64,000 bases of DNA from an uncultured Bacteroidales bacterium. GTDB lineage: Bacteria > Bacteroidota > Bacteroidia > Bacteroidales > Paludibacteraceae. Location of the stretch: contig CAMKDV010000003.1 in assembly GCA_946411385.1 (NCBI GenBank), positions 174,545-238,544 of the forward strand, in the 5' to 3' direction. This document shows, one piece after another, positions 1 through 8,217 of this stretch; position 1 is the first letter of the stretch, and each line of letters opens with the position of its first letter. The position numbers were made by a program, and so were the translations under genes. The notes beneath the pieces are model-generated. The model was given only the letters and a program-made list of their open reading frames with translations. It was not told the DNA's origin and searched no databases.

Positions 1-696
1 AAGGTTTTCCAACGCATTCACAATAGCTTCAATATTATTTCCGTCAATCTCCTCCACATCCCAATTGAATGCGCGCAACTTATCAGCCATCGGGTCGAGC
101 GATAGCACATCCTTTGTGTCACCCAATGCTTGCATCTGATTCTTATCAATTATCAGATACAGATTATCCAACCGATGATGTGCTGCAAAGGCAATCGCTT
201 CCCAGTTCGAACCTTCATCCATTTCGCCATCGCCTACCAGGCAATAGACTTTGAAATTCTTGCCGCTCTTCTTGGCACCCAATGCCATACCGCATGCCAC
301 AGGCAAACCATGTCCCAAACTGCCGGTAGACAGCTCTACACCCGGAAGTGTATGGGTGGCATGCGCATAATAGTGCGTACCATTCTGCGCAAAGTTCTTC
401 AGCAACTCATCTCGATCCAGAATCCCCACTTCTGCCAGCATCGCATACAGACTTGCGCAACAATGACCTTTGCTCAAGATAAACCGATCACGTTCAGGAC
501 TCTCGGCCTTCACTTTCTCCACGTCTATATACTCCGAATAGAGTACAGCCAAGATGTCTGCCATCGACAATGCTCCGGCAGAATGCGACTCATTCACATT
601 ATGCGCCAATGTCAACGCCAATGCACGAGCACGATTCGCAATCGCGTGTAATTCGTCTATTCGCTCACTCTTTAACTCCTTCATCCTTTCACTCAT
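1..696 (-). CDS. Transketolase, N-terminal subunit (partial, cut by window edge)
   Basis: Thiamine-diphosphate-binding half of a split transketolase. It is missing from the ORF track because it runs off the left edge. My translation from 696 gives 232 residues with SKGHCCASLYAML near 75-87, a GSLGHGLPVACGMALG segment near 135-150, and the ThDP motif GDGEMDEG at about 155-162 followed by NLYLIIDKN. Split transketolases need a partner C-terminal subunit, which would lie further left. The start ATG overlaps the stop of the upstream epimerase by 8 nt, so the two are co-translated. An internal ATG at 684 is an alternative start. Its place after rfbFGH and an epimerase suggests it modifies a CDP-sugar rather than serving the pentose phosphate pathway; this is inference from context. 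Confidence 0.9.
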   Translation of the reverse strand, partial: MSERMKELKSERIDELHAIANRARALALTLAHNVNESHSAGALSMADILAVLYSEYIDVEKVKAESPERDRFILSKGHCCASLYAMLAEVGILDRDELLKNFAQNGTHYYAHATHTLPGVELSTGSLGHGLPVACGMALGAKKSGKNFKVYCLVGDGEMDEGSNWEAIAFAAHHRLDNLYLIIDKNQMQALGDTKDVLSLDPMADKLRAFNWDVEEIDGNNIEAIVNALENL

Positions 697-1591
697 TTAT
701 AATTGATTCTATAACGCCATCAAAACTATGATACGGCATATTGCCTATTGTAGCATGCAACTTTATCATATTGGGTTGCAGCGAAACAACGGTATTGGAC
801 GATGGTATCGCGCCATAATGCAATTCGCTATTCGTCTTCGTCAACGCTCGCATACGTTCGATGAACAACTTCAGTGGATGCGAATCATCCGATGCGATAT
901 TGTATATTCCGTTCTCAAACTGCTCCGTCTGCATGCCATAGTCACACAAGCGCTTAATCATCTCCGCAGCATCCGGTGCGTACAAGAAATTCCAATTCTG
1001 CGTACATGCACTCAAATCAATCGGCGCATTCCGCTTCATCTTATCAAGGCACGACATCACCAAGGTGTACGGATGATCATACTCACCAAACAAACTGAAG
1101 ATGCGCAGATGGATATATTTCATGCCTAACTCATTTGCCAGTGTCGAACACTCCTTCCATACTTGCAATTTAGCCTTGCCATACTCCGAGAATGGCTCAC
1201 AAGGCATATCTTCTTTCTGCGGCTCAAAAGTACTGCCATATTCAGCTTGCGATCCTGCCATTACGAACAATTTACAACCCATCGCATGAGCAGAACGCAA
1301 GGCGTCTTTTGCATACGTTACGTTCCGCTGCTGCACCTCCGGATTATTGCGTCCTTCATGACCGGTACCATCCCATGCCAAGTGGATGAACACATCCGCT
1401 TTTACAATCCGCTCCGACAAGGCTGCATATTCTGATAATTGCAGTTCGATAGGCTCACATTGCTCGCGCACCTCGGCACGCAACTTACCTGCATCGCGGC
1501 ATACGGCATACACCTCTGCCCCACTCTGCGCAAGCGTTCGAATCAACTCCTGCCCAAGAAAACTCGTTGCTCCTGTAATTACGTATTTCAT
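689..1591 (-). CDS. NAD-dependent epimerase/dehydratase (extended SDR)
   Basis: 300-residue extended short-chain dehydrogenase. The Rossmann motif GATSFLG sits at residues 7-13 and the catalytic YGKAK (YxxxK) near residue 137-141. Proteins of this size and position downstream of rfbFGH are often CDP-3,6-dideoxyhexose 4-reductases or 2-epimerases (abequose, paratose or tyvelose type), but no motif here fixes which. The start directly follows a 28-bp repeat shared with the rfbG-rfbF junction. The stop overlaps the transketolase start. It most likely acts on the nucleotide sugar made by the upstream genes; the exact reaction is open. Confidence 0.85.
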   Translation of the reverse strand: MKYVITGATSFLGQELIRTLAQSGAEVYAVCRDAGKLRAEVREQCEPIELQLSEYAALSERIVKADVFIHLAWDGTGHEGRNNPEVQQRNVTYAKDALRSAHAMGCKLFVMAGSQAEYGSTFEPQKEDMPCEPFSEYGKAKLQVWKECSTLANELGMKYIHLRIFSLFGEYDHPYTLVMSCLDKMKRNAPIDLSACTQNWNFLYAPDAAEMIKRLCDYGMQTEQFENGIYNIASDDSHPLKLFIERMRALTKTNSELHYGAIPSSNTVVSLQPNMIKLHATIGNMPYHSFDGVIESIINE

Positions 1592-1593
1592 CC

Positions 1594-1621
1594 GTTCATT
1601 CGTTCAACGTTCATTCGTTCA
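1594..1621. repeat. 28-bp junction repeat, copy 1
   Basis: Two 15-bp units (GTTCATTCGTTCAAC, second one incomplete) form a 28-bp block between the epimerase start and the rfbH stop; the rfbH stop codon lies inside it. The identical 28 bases recur at 4061-4088 in another gap of the same operon. Confidence 0.85.
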
Positions 1622-2959
1622 CTCCTTACCGCAATACTCTCGTATGGAGGTGATCATCCAATCAATCATCTCATCCGTCATACCGGGATAGACGCCAATC
1701 CAGAAGCCGTTATTCATCACAAAGTCCGTCATCCGCAGTTCACCCACCACGCGATAACCTTCCCCACTCTTGCGCATCTCGTCAAATGCCGGGTGCTTAA
1801 TCAGATTACCGGCAAACAGGTTACGCGTCTGAATCTTACGGCTCTCCAAGAAACTCGTCAACTCATTGCGCGTGAATCCGGCATCGTCCTTCACCGCAAT
1901 CAGGAACCCAAACCAACTCGGATTGCTGTTTGCTTCCGCTTCCGGCAAAATCAACTGCTCCACGTTCTTCAATCCCTCATGCAAACGTGCCCAGTTCTTA
2001 CGACGCGCAGCCACAATCGTATCCAGTTTCTCCAACTGTGCACAACCAATAGCCGCTTGCATGTCCGTGATCTTCAGGTTGAACCCGAAATGGCTATAGA
2101 CATATTTATGGTCATACCCTTGCGGCAACTCGCCGAACTGCCCCGTAAAACGCATCTTACACGTGTTATCCACACCTCCGACGCACCAGCAATCGCGTCC
2201 CCAATCGCGGAACGAACGGACGATCTTATCCAGCAGTGCATCGTTGGTATAAACAGCGCCACCCTCACCCATCGTCATGTGATGCGGAGGATAGAAACTA
2301 CTTGTGCCAATATGCCCCCACGTACCGGTTTTCTTGGTCACTCCGTCAATCGAATATTCCGAGCCCAACGCGTCACAATTGTCCTCAATCAGCCACAAGC
2401 CATGCTTGTCGCAAAATGCCTTCACTGCTTTGATATTGAACGGATTACCCAACGAGTGTGCTAACATCACAGCCTTTGTCTTGTCGCTGTAAGCAGCCTC
2501 CAGTTGGTTCACGTCGATGTCGAATCCCGGCAATGCCACATCCACGAACACCGGCACAGCGCCGAACTGAATAATCGGGTTCACTGTCGTCGGGAATCCT
2601 GCTGCCACAGTAATCACTTCATCCCCACGTTTGATGGCTTTGTCACCAAGTTTCGGCGAAGTCAAGGCATAGAATGCCAACAGGTTCGCACTACTGCCTG
2701 AGTTGCACACCGCGCAATGCTTCACGCCCAACCAGTTCGCCAGACGCGTCTCGAACTTATGCGCCCATGGACCGGCTGTAAGCCAGAAATCCAACGACGA
2801 ATCCACGAGGTTCACCACCTCCGCATCATCGAAGTACCGTCCGCCATAGTTCACAAACGTCTCTCCTGGTTTGAACTCCTTCTTCACCCCATGTACCTCG
2901 CGGTAGTACTCGCGAGTGAGATCTAATATCTGTTGTTTTAGTTCTTGTTTCTTATCCAT
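1619..2959 (-). CDS. rfbH: CDP-4-dehydro-6-deoxyglucose 3-dehydrase (E1)
   Basis: Pyridoxamine-phosphate and iron-sulfur enzyme that removes the C3 hydroxyl of CDP-4-keto-6-deoxyglucose, giving the 3,6-dideoxy intermediate. The 446-residue length fits the family. The usual PLP lysine is replaced by histidine in SFYPPHHMTMGEGG, which marks E1 dehydrases and separates them from aminotransferases. Cysteines for a [2Fe-2S] cluster follow the family pattern: one in EDNCDALG and, about 60 residues on, CWC followed after seven residues by another C. It sits between rfbG and an epimerase. A reductase (E3-type) partner is not visible in the window. Confidence 0.96.
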   Translation of the reverse strand: MDKKQELKQQILDLTREYYREVHGVKKEFKPGETFVNYGGRYFDDAEVVNLVDSSLDFWLTAGPWAHKFETRLANWLGVKHCAVCNSGSSANLLAFYALTSPKLGDKAIKRGDEVITVAAGFPTTVNPIIQFGAVPVFVDVALPGFDIDVNQLEAAYSDKTKAVMLAHSLGNPFNIKAVKAFCDKHGLWLIEDNCDALGSEYSIDGVTKKTGTWGHIGTSSFYPPHHMTMGEGGAVYTNDALLDKIVRSFRDWGRDCWCVGGVDNTCKMRFTGQFGELPQGYDHKYVYSHFGFNLKITDMQAAIGCAQLEKLDTIVAARRKNWARLHEGLKNVEQLILPEAEANSNPSWFGFLIAVKDDAGFTRNELTSFLESRKIQTRNLFAGNLIKHPAFDEMRKSGEGYRVVGELRMTDFVMNNGFWIGVYPGMTDEMIDWMITSIREYCGKE

Positions 2960-2984
2960 AAAATTTCAAATGTAAAATGTCAAA

Positions 2985-4055
2985 TTACAAATTCGCAAAA
3001 CGCTTTATTTCTTCAACGCATAATTCATATACGTTTTGCGATTGGTATCGCTTATACCAATCAGCCGTTAACTCAATTGCCTCTTTCGTACTCAGCTTTG
3101 GCTCCCATCCAAGCCGTGTCTGTGCTTTGGTGATATCGAGCATCAGCAGATTTGCTTCATGGACTGCATTGGGTTCGGTTTGGTCAAGCAGTGTACCCTT
3201 ACCGTATGCCTCTGTCAGCATCGATGCCACATCCCATACCGGCACTACCGCATCCATCTTCGGACCGAAGTTCCAACCTTCGCAGTATTTCGTCGGTTCT
3301 TCCCACATCTTCTGCGCTAGCAGCATATATCCGCTCAATGGCTCTAATACATGCTGCCACGGACGCACCGCATGACGGTTACGTATTGCTATCGGTTGTC
3401 CGGCTTCTATTGCACGGATGCAATCGGGGATGATTCTGTCCTTTGCCCAATCGCCACCACCAATCACGTTTCCGGCTCGGACAGATGCAATTGCCTTGCC
3501 GTGCTTCGCATACTTGTCCGGATGCATAAACGAGCGTCGCCAACTGCTGATCGCTATCTCGCAAGCACCCTTGCTGCTGCTGTACGGATCATATCCTCCC
3601 ATCGGTTCGTCCTCAGTATAAGCATGGTTCTGTTCGCGGTTCTCGTAACACTTGTCGGTAGTGATCATCACAGCAACCTTGGCACTCTTGCAATGCCGAA
3701 ACGCTTCCATCACGTTAATCGTACCCATCACGTTCGTCTGCCAAGTATCCACCGGCTCGTCATAACTAAACCGCACCAACGGTTGCGCAGCGAGATGGAA
3801 CACTATCTCAGGCTGATACTCCTCAAATATGCGCCGCATAGCAGCAGCATCACGGATGTCTGCACGCAAATCAGCCTTGATTTTAGAGCCGATTCCAGAT
3901 AACACGAAGTTATCTTTGAGCGTACTAGGCTCTAGTGCCACACCTATCACCTCCGCACCTAACTCATGCAGCCAGATACTCAACCACGAGCCTTTGAAAC
4001 CAGTATGACCGGTGATTAATACGCGTTTACCCTTATAGGAATTATCGAAAGTCAT
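2985..4055 (-). CDS. rfbG: CDP-glucose 4,6-dehydratase
   Basis: Converts CDP-glucose to CDP-4-keto-6-deoxyglucose, step 2 of the CDP-deoxysugar route. The 356-residue protein starts with a Rossmann motif GHTGFKGSW (residues 16-24) and carries the active-site tyrosine and lysine in YDPYSSSKGACE. The segment RAGNVIGGGDWAKDRIIPD is typical of this enzyme. It follows rfbF with a 40-bp gap holding the 28-bp junction repeat and precedes rfbH by 25 bp. Confidence 0.96.
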   Translation of the reverse strand: MTFDNSYKGKRVLITGHTGFKGSWLSIWLHELGAEVIGVALEPSTLKDNFVLSGIGSKIKADLRADIRDAAAMRRIFEEYQPEIVFHLAAQPLVRFSYDEPVDTWQTNVMGTINVMEAFRHCKSAKVAVMITTDKCYENREQNHAYTEDEPMGGYDPYSSSKGACEIAISSWRRSFMHPDKYAKHGKAIASVRAGNVIGGGDWAKDRIIPDCIRAIEAGQPIAIRNRHAVRPWQHVLEPLSGYMLLAQKMWEEPTKYCEGWNFGPKMDAVVPVWDVASMLTEAYGKGTLLDQTEPNAVHEANLLMLDITKAQTRLGWEPKLSTKEAIELTADWYKRYQSQNVYELCVEEIKRFANL

Positions 4056-4060
4056 AAATT

Positions 4061-4088
4061 GTTCATTCGTTCAACGTTCATTCGTTCA
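4061..4088. repeat. 28-bp junction repeat, copy 2
   Basis: Identical to 1594-1621, here between the rfbG start and the rfbF stop. Each copy is itself a near-tandem pair of 15-bp units. Confidence 0.85.
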
Positions 4089-4095
4089 TTCTTTA

Positions 4096-4863
4096 TTACA
4101 CAGCCCACGGTGCTTTTCCGCTTGCCCAGAGTGCTTCCAGTTTTTCCTTCTCACGCAGCGTATCCATGCACTGCCAGAAGCCTTCGTGCTTATAGCAATC
4201 CAGCTCGCCTTTAGCAGCAATAGACTCCAGCGGTTCGCGCTCCAGAATAGTGGTATCATCTTTGATGTAATCAAACACTGTCGGTTCAAATACCATGAAA
4301 CCTCCATTGATCCAACCGGTATCATCTTTACTCTTCTCGCGGAAGGACAATATGCTATCTCCATCCAAGTCCATGATTCCAAAGCGTCCTTCCGGCTGCA
4401 CACCGGTCAAGGTAGCGATATGCCCATGCGCTTTATGAAAAGCTATCAACTTCTTGATATCCACATCGCACACGCCATCTCCATAAGTCAAGCAGAATGC
4501 CTCATCACCTACGTACTTCTGAATACGCTTCACACGCCCGCCGGTCATGGTGTTCAGTCCGGTATCAACCACTGTCACTTTCCACGGCTCGGCATGCTGA
4601 CTATGCACGATGATGTCACGTCCGTTCGTGAAATCAAACGTGATGTCGCTGGTGTGGATGAAGTAGTTTGCGAACCACTCCTTGATCACATCCTGCTTGT
4701 ATCCGGCACAGATGATAAACTCATTGATGCCGAACTTACTATACCATTTCATGATATGCCACAAAATAGGCATACCACCTATTTCAATCATAGGTTTTGG
4801 TCTCAAATGGCTTTCCTCGCTAATACGAGTGCCAAACCCTCCGGCTAAGATTACTACTTTCAT
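4096..4863 (-). CDS. rfbF: Glucose-1-phosphate cytidylyltransferase
   Basis: Makes CDP-glucose from CTP and glucose-1-phosphate, the committed step of CDP-deoxysugar synthesis. The 255-residue protein begins with the nucleotidyltransferase signature AGGFGTRISEESHLRPKPM (residues 7-25) and continues with GGMPILWHIMKWYS. The segment LTYGDGVCDVDI holds the metal-binding aspartate region. Length matches the family. It is the first gene of the rfbFGH set and lies 1 bp downstream of the NeuB-like gene, so it is transcribed with it. Confidence 0.96.
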   Translation of the reverse strand: MKVVILAGGFGTRISEESHLRPKPMIEIGGMPILWHIMKWYSKFGINEFIICAGYKQDVIKEWFANYFIHTSDITFDFTNGRDIIVHSQHAEPWKVTVVDTGLNTMTGGRVKRIQKYVGDEAFCLTYGDGVCDVDIKKLIAFHKAHGHIATLTGVQPEGRFGIMDLDGDSILSFREKSKDDTGWINGGFMVFEPTVFDYIKDDTTILEREPLESIAAKGELDCYKHEGFWQCMDTLREKEKLEALWASGKAPWAV

Positions 4864-4864
4864 A

Positions 4865-5737
4865 TTACCACTTTATCTGATTTTTCTTCAGTTTGTTACG
4901 CTGCACTTGCTCAATGGGAAGCACATCCATACTCTTGTAAGTCAACGCTTTGGCAACAGCTCGACAATCGCGTGCAAGTTTGCGGACACCATCTGGCTCC
5001 AAGGAGGCTGCATGATCAGTACCTTTCCAAGTCCTATCCAAGGTATAGTGACGTTCAATCCATTCCGCTCCCAATGCCACCGCTGCAGAATCAACGGCTA
5101 TACCAAGATGGTGGCCACTAAACCCTATAGCCTTCACTCGATTGGCATATTGTTCACGCATACGAGTGAGTTCCAGCAGACAAATATCCTCAAACGGAAC
5201 GGGATAACCACTGGTACAATTATATAGCACCAAATCCTTGTTCCGTCCTTTAGACTCAAAGAATGAAACAATTTCCTCTTCCTCTGCCTTTGTGGTCATG
5301 CCGAACGACAAATGAATCTCCCCCTCATAGTTAGTGCAGAGCCATCCGAGCATTTCCATGTTCAAATTGCATGCTGACGGAATCTTGATGAGTTTGGGGT
5401 GCAAGGAGACAATCTCCTTGGCGCTGGTCAAGTCCCAAACAGATGTTGAATATTCGATGCCAAATTCCTTGCACCAAGCCTGTAATTGACGATGCTGCTC
5501 AAGATTGAACTCAAGGAATTCACGATGCTCGCCATACGTCGCTCCATACGAATTCTCAGGATGCGGATGGGGTGCATTGTATTCTTCAGGCGTCAGCAAC
5601 TCGCGATTACAACGCTTCTGAAACTTCACTACGTCTGCCTTGCAGTACAACGCAGCTGTCTGAATCATCTCTCTGGCAATAGTCATATCGCCCTTGTGAT
5701 TACAACCTATCTCTGCTATTATTTTCGGTGTTTGCAT
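4865..5737 (-). CDS. NeuB-like nonulosonate synthase family protein without SAF domain
   Basis: TIM-barrel enzyme related to N-acetylneuraminate synthase, which condenses phosphoenolpyruvate with an aldose. IAEIGCNHKGD near the N-terminus, VKFQKR, EFGIEYSTSVWD and GFSGHHLGIA are recognisable family segments. The protein has only 290 residues and ends straight after the barrel, whereas NeuB proteins usually have about 340-350 residues and a C-terminal SAF (antifreeze-like) domain. In known NeuB dimers the SAF domain of the partner contributes to the substrate pocket. No NeuA-type CMP-sugar synthetase or NeuC epimerase is in the window. Substrate and product are therefore uncertain. Confidence 0.82.
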   Translation of the reverse strand: MQTPKIIAEIGCNHKGDMTIAREMIQTAALYCKADVVKFQKRCNRELLTPEEYNAPHPHPENSYGATYGEHREFLEFNLEQHRQLQAWCKEFGIEYSTSVWDLTSAKEIVSLHPKLIKIPSACNLNMEMLGWLCTNYEGEIHLSFGMTTKAEEEEIVSFFESKGRNKDLVLYNCTSGYPVPFEDICLLELTRMREQYANRVKAIGFSGHHLGIAVDSAAVALGAEWIERHYTLDRTWKGTDHAASLEPDGVRKLARDCRAVAKALTYKSMDVLPIEQVQRNKLKKNQIKW

Positions 5738-5771
5738 TTTTTTAAATTTAACTTAATAATTCTTCTTTTTT

Positions 5772-7223
5772 TTATGGAATATATTTATGATATATTTGTA
5801 AAAATATAGATTTTAGCTCTACATATTCGTAAGGCTTGAATATTTCACATATTGCAAAAAACACGACTGTCCCGGTAATCAATTGAACAGGAAGAATAAC
5901 AAATGGTGATAGAGGCAGAAATTTAAAGAAATACACACTTATTGCCACACACATTGCTACCATATACGATGGCGTTACGTCTCGCATCTGCATTCTGGTT
6001 GAGTAATCAACTTCTCGACCGACATAATATGTATATATAAAAAACGCAGCTATTCGGGCAAATATCATGCCGACAAGCATTGGTATGATACCATAAAAGA
6101 TACCCAGCAATACCGGACCGATATCCAAACTCTTGGATACTATAAATACGCGCATATACAAATCGGGCCTTCCTATTATTTTGAGCATTGACTTGTTAAC
6201 TGACCACAAAGGGAAAAGCGAAACAGCGACACAAATATATGGAAGATAGCGAGCCGCATCCAACCACTTTTCGCCAATAAGACAGACTATAAAAGGCTTG
6301 GCTATTGCAGCAAGGAAAAACAGCGATATTGTAGTAACAAACATGGTAACCTTAATCATACGCCTATATACCGCAATCATGCGCGCCGGATCTTCCTGGA
6401 TGCTGGATAATGTAGGGTAAGACACGCGCTCTACGACATTCGTGAGGTTGACGGATAACAACTCTGCATAACCTCTCGCCCTAGTATACTGCCCAAGTGC
6501 CTCCATAGCATAGAATTTTCCGACTACCAAAACATATATTCTAGTCCAAATCGCCCCGATAAGATTAGTGAGAGTCAGACGCCAGCCGAATACCCACATA
6601 TATTTTGCACTTTCGGTAGAAAAAGATAGACGTGGTTTCCACGGACATACAATGAACAGATACGAAACACTGAGAATGGAGGTTAGCATATTTTGAGCCA
6701 CCAAGGACCATACTCCTAATCCGCAAAAAGCACAAATAATCCCCACAACTCCTCCCAATATACTGGATATTACTTGGGAATATGTGAAAGGCTTGAAATT
6801 TATCTCTTTTGTCATTTTTGCACCTTGGGCTGCTGATAGAGAGCCTATCACCATCGTCAATCCTAATACTCGGGCTAATGAAGTTAACTCTGCATTGAAG
6901 AATCGAGACAAGTATGGAGCGAACACAAAAAGAAGAGTATAGGCTCCTACACTCATGCCCATAGTCATCCAAAACATCGTATTATAATCATCTTCCGTAA
7001 TATTAGGCTTACGTATTAGAGATGCCCCGAAATTTCCATCTACAAAAATACCTAGAATCGCCTGTACCACCATTACCATTCCCACCATTCCGTATGCCTC
7101 CGGCGAAAGCAAACGAGCCAGCACAATGCCGATAACAAATCTGACACCATTACTCACCAAGGACTGCGCTGCGGTCCATCCAACACCTTTCAATGTCTTA
7201 TTTCGCAAGTTATCAGATGCCAT
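5772..7223 (-). CDS. Wzx-like polysaccharide flippase (MOP superfamily)
   Basis: Integral membrane protein of 483 residues with about 12-14 hydrophobic segments, matching the polysaccharide/O-unit flippases that move lipid-linked repeat units across the inner membrane. The N-terminal region GVGWTAAQSLVSNGVRFVIG is typical. I chose the ATG at 7223 over the TTG at 7262 used by the ORF track, because AGGAGG lies eight bases upstream of it and residues before it look non-native. It is followed by the NeuB-like gene. The substrate is unknown. Confidence 0.9.
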   Translation of the reverse strand: MASDNLRNKTLKGVGWTAAQSLVSNGVRFVIGIVLARLLSPEAYGMVGMVMVVQAILGIFVDGNFGASLIRKPNITEDDYNTMFWMTMGMSVGAYTLLFVFAPYLSRFFNAELTSLARVLGLTMVIGSLSAAQGAKMTKEINFKPFTYSQVISSILGGVVGIICAFCGLGVWSLVAQNMLTSILSVSYLFIVCPWKPRLSFSTESAKYMWVFGWRLTLTNLIGAIWTRIYVLVVGKFYAMEALGQYTRARGYAELLSVNLTNVVERVSYPTLSSIQEDPARMIAVYRRMIKVTMFVTTISLFFLAAIAKPFIVCLIGEKWLDAARYLPYICVAVSLFPLWSVNKSMLKIIGRPDLYMRVFIVSKSLDIGPVLLGIFYGIIPMLVGMIFARIAAFFIYTYYVGREVDYSTRMQMRDVTPSYMVAMCVAISVYFFKFLPLSPFVILPVQLITGTVVFFAICEIFKPYEYVELKSIFLQIYHKYIP

Positions 7224-7302
7224 AAATACGCCTCCTGTGTAATAATATGGAACCTTTTTCAATCAACTCTGATTGGGAAACATGGGTAAGTAAACTGTAA
7301 AT

Positions 7303-8196
7303 TTACAAATTAAAATCTTTCCTGACTCTTCTGGCAAACAATGTCGCTCCAATAGAATTCAGATGATTGGCATTATAATAAATGGAATCTGCACGGAATT
7401 CGTCATCATACAGATAATTGTGGTATTCTATTGGATAATGTGATTGCACACTATCGATTAAGGCATACAAATCTTGTACACCTTCCGGTTGAATGTTTTC
7501 AAGATAGTAATCCGCACAAGGGAACGTAATTGCAATCAAACGGATACCATTCTGATGGCAGATTTGTGCAAAATCCGTAAGATAGTTCAAATATTCGCGA
7601 TAGCATTCTTGTGCCGGCCAACTACGATGAATATTCCTTTTTACAGACATCTCCCACTTTGGGCTCTTTCCTACTATCGGGTAATAGCCCAGCGAATCAT
7701 ATGTAATATCTTTCCATTTCTTATGTCTCAACTGATTCATATATAAAGCTGAACGGCATGTAAATCTTTGAGGTAGTCGGTCATAATAAATATTCATGTA
7801 TTTCGAGTATTTATACATGTACAACTCATTTTCGGGATTGCACGGCTGGTAGTGATAAGAAGAATATACTGCCTCATATCCGATTGGAAAAATTACTGTT
7901 TTGAGATTTGACATAGTAGGAAATATTCGCTCTGCCAACTGGACATCCCAATATATCCAACGACCGGATATTGCGAAATCATAGATACTATCGTTATCTT
8001 GCAGCAAGTGGGGATTCATACAATTCTCAAGATAGGACGATCCCATAAATAATGTCGTGATTGCAGGATTACCATAGACTTGAGAATATTTATGAGTGTA
8101 ATACGAATCTCGATGTCCTTCAAACCATTCGGCGAACATCCATAGTGACAAAAAGAGAACACAAGTCCAAAGTATTAAGCGGAAAGATTTATTCAT
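7303..8196 (-). CDS. Membrane-anchored SGNH-like protein, MBOAT partner
   Basis: 297 residues with one N-terminal transmembrane helix (LILWTCVLFLSLWMFAEW) and a periplasmic domain. GSSYLENCMNP near residue 52 resembles the serine-containing block I of SGNH hydrolases, and DSIYYNANHLNSIGA near the C-terminus resembles the Asp-His block V. DltD, AlgJ and AlgX-type proteins have this plan and work with MBOAT acyltransferases, and an MBOAT gene ends 21 bp upstream. It probably completes acyl transfer to the polysaccharide. No close relative is recognised; function rests on motifs and context. Confidence 0.72.
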   Translation of the reverse strand: MNKSFRLILWTCVLFLSLWMFAEWFEGHRDSYYTHKYSQVYGNPAITTLFMGSSYLENCMNPHLLQDNDSIYDFAISGRWIYWDVQLAERIFPTMSNLKTVIFPIGYEAVYSSYHYQPCNPENELYMYKYSKYMNIYYDRLPQRFTCRSALYMNQLRHKKWKDITYDSLGYYPIVGKSPKWEMSVKRNIHRSWPAQECYREYLNYLTDFAQICHQNGIRLIAITFPCADYYLENIQPEGVQDLYALIDSVQSHYPIEYHNYLYDDEFRADSIYYNANHLNSIGATLFARRVRKDFNL

Positions 8197-8217
8197 TTTG
8201 GGGACAATGACAAATAA

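Noticed and set aside
1439-2464. Long plus-strand ORF (341 aa) opposite rfbH
   Set aside because: It is the antisense shadow of a clear gene; composition has no family signature and no promoter precedes it.
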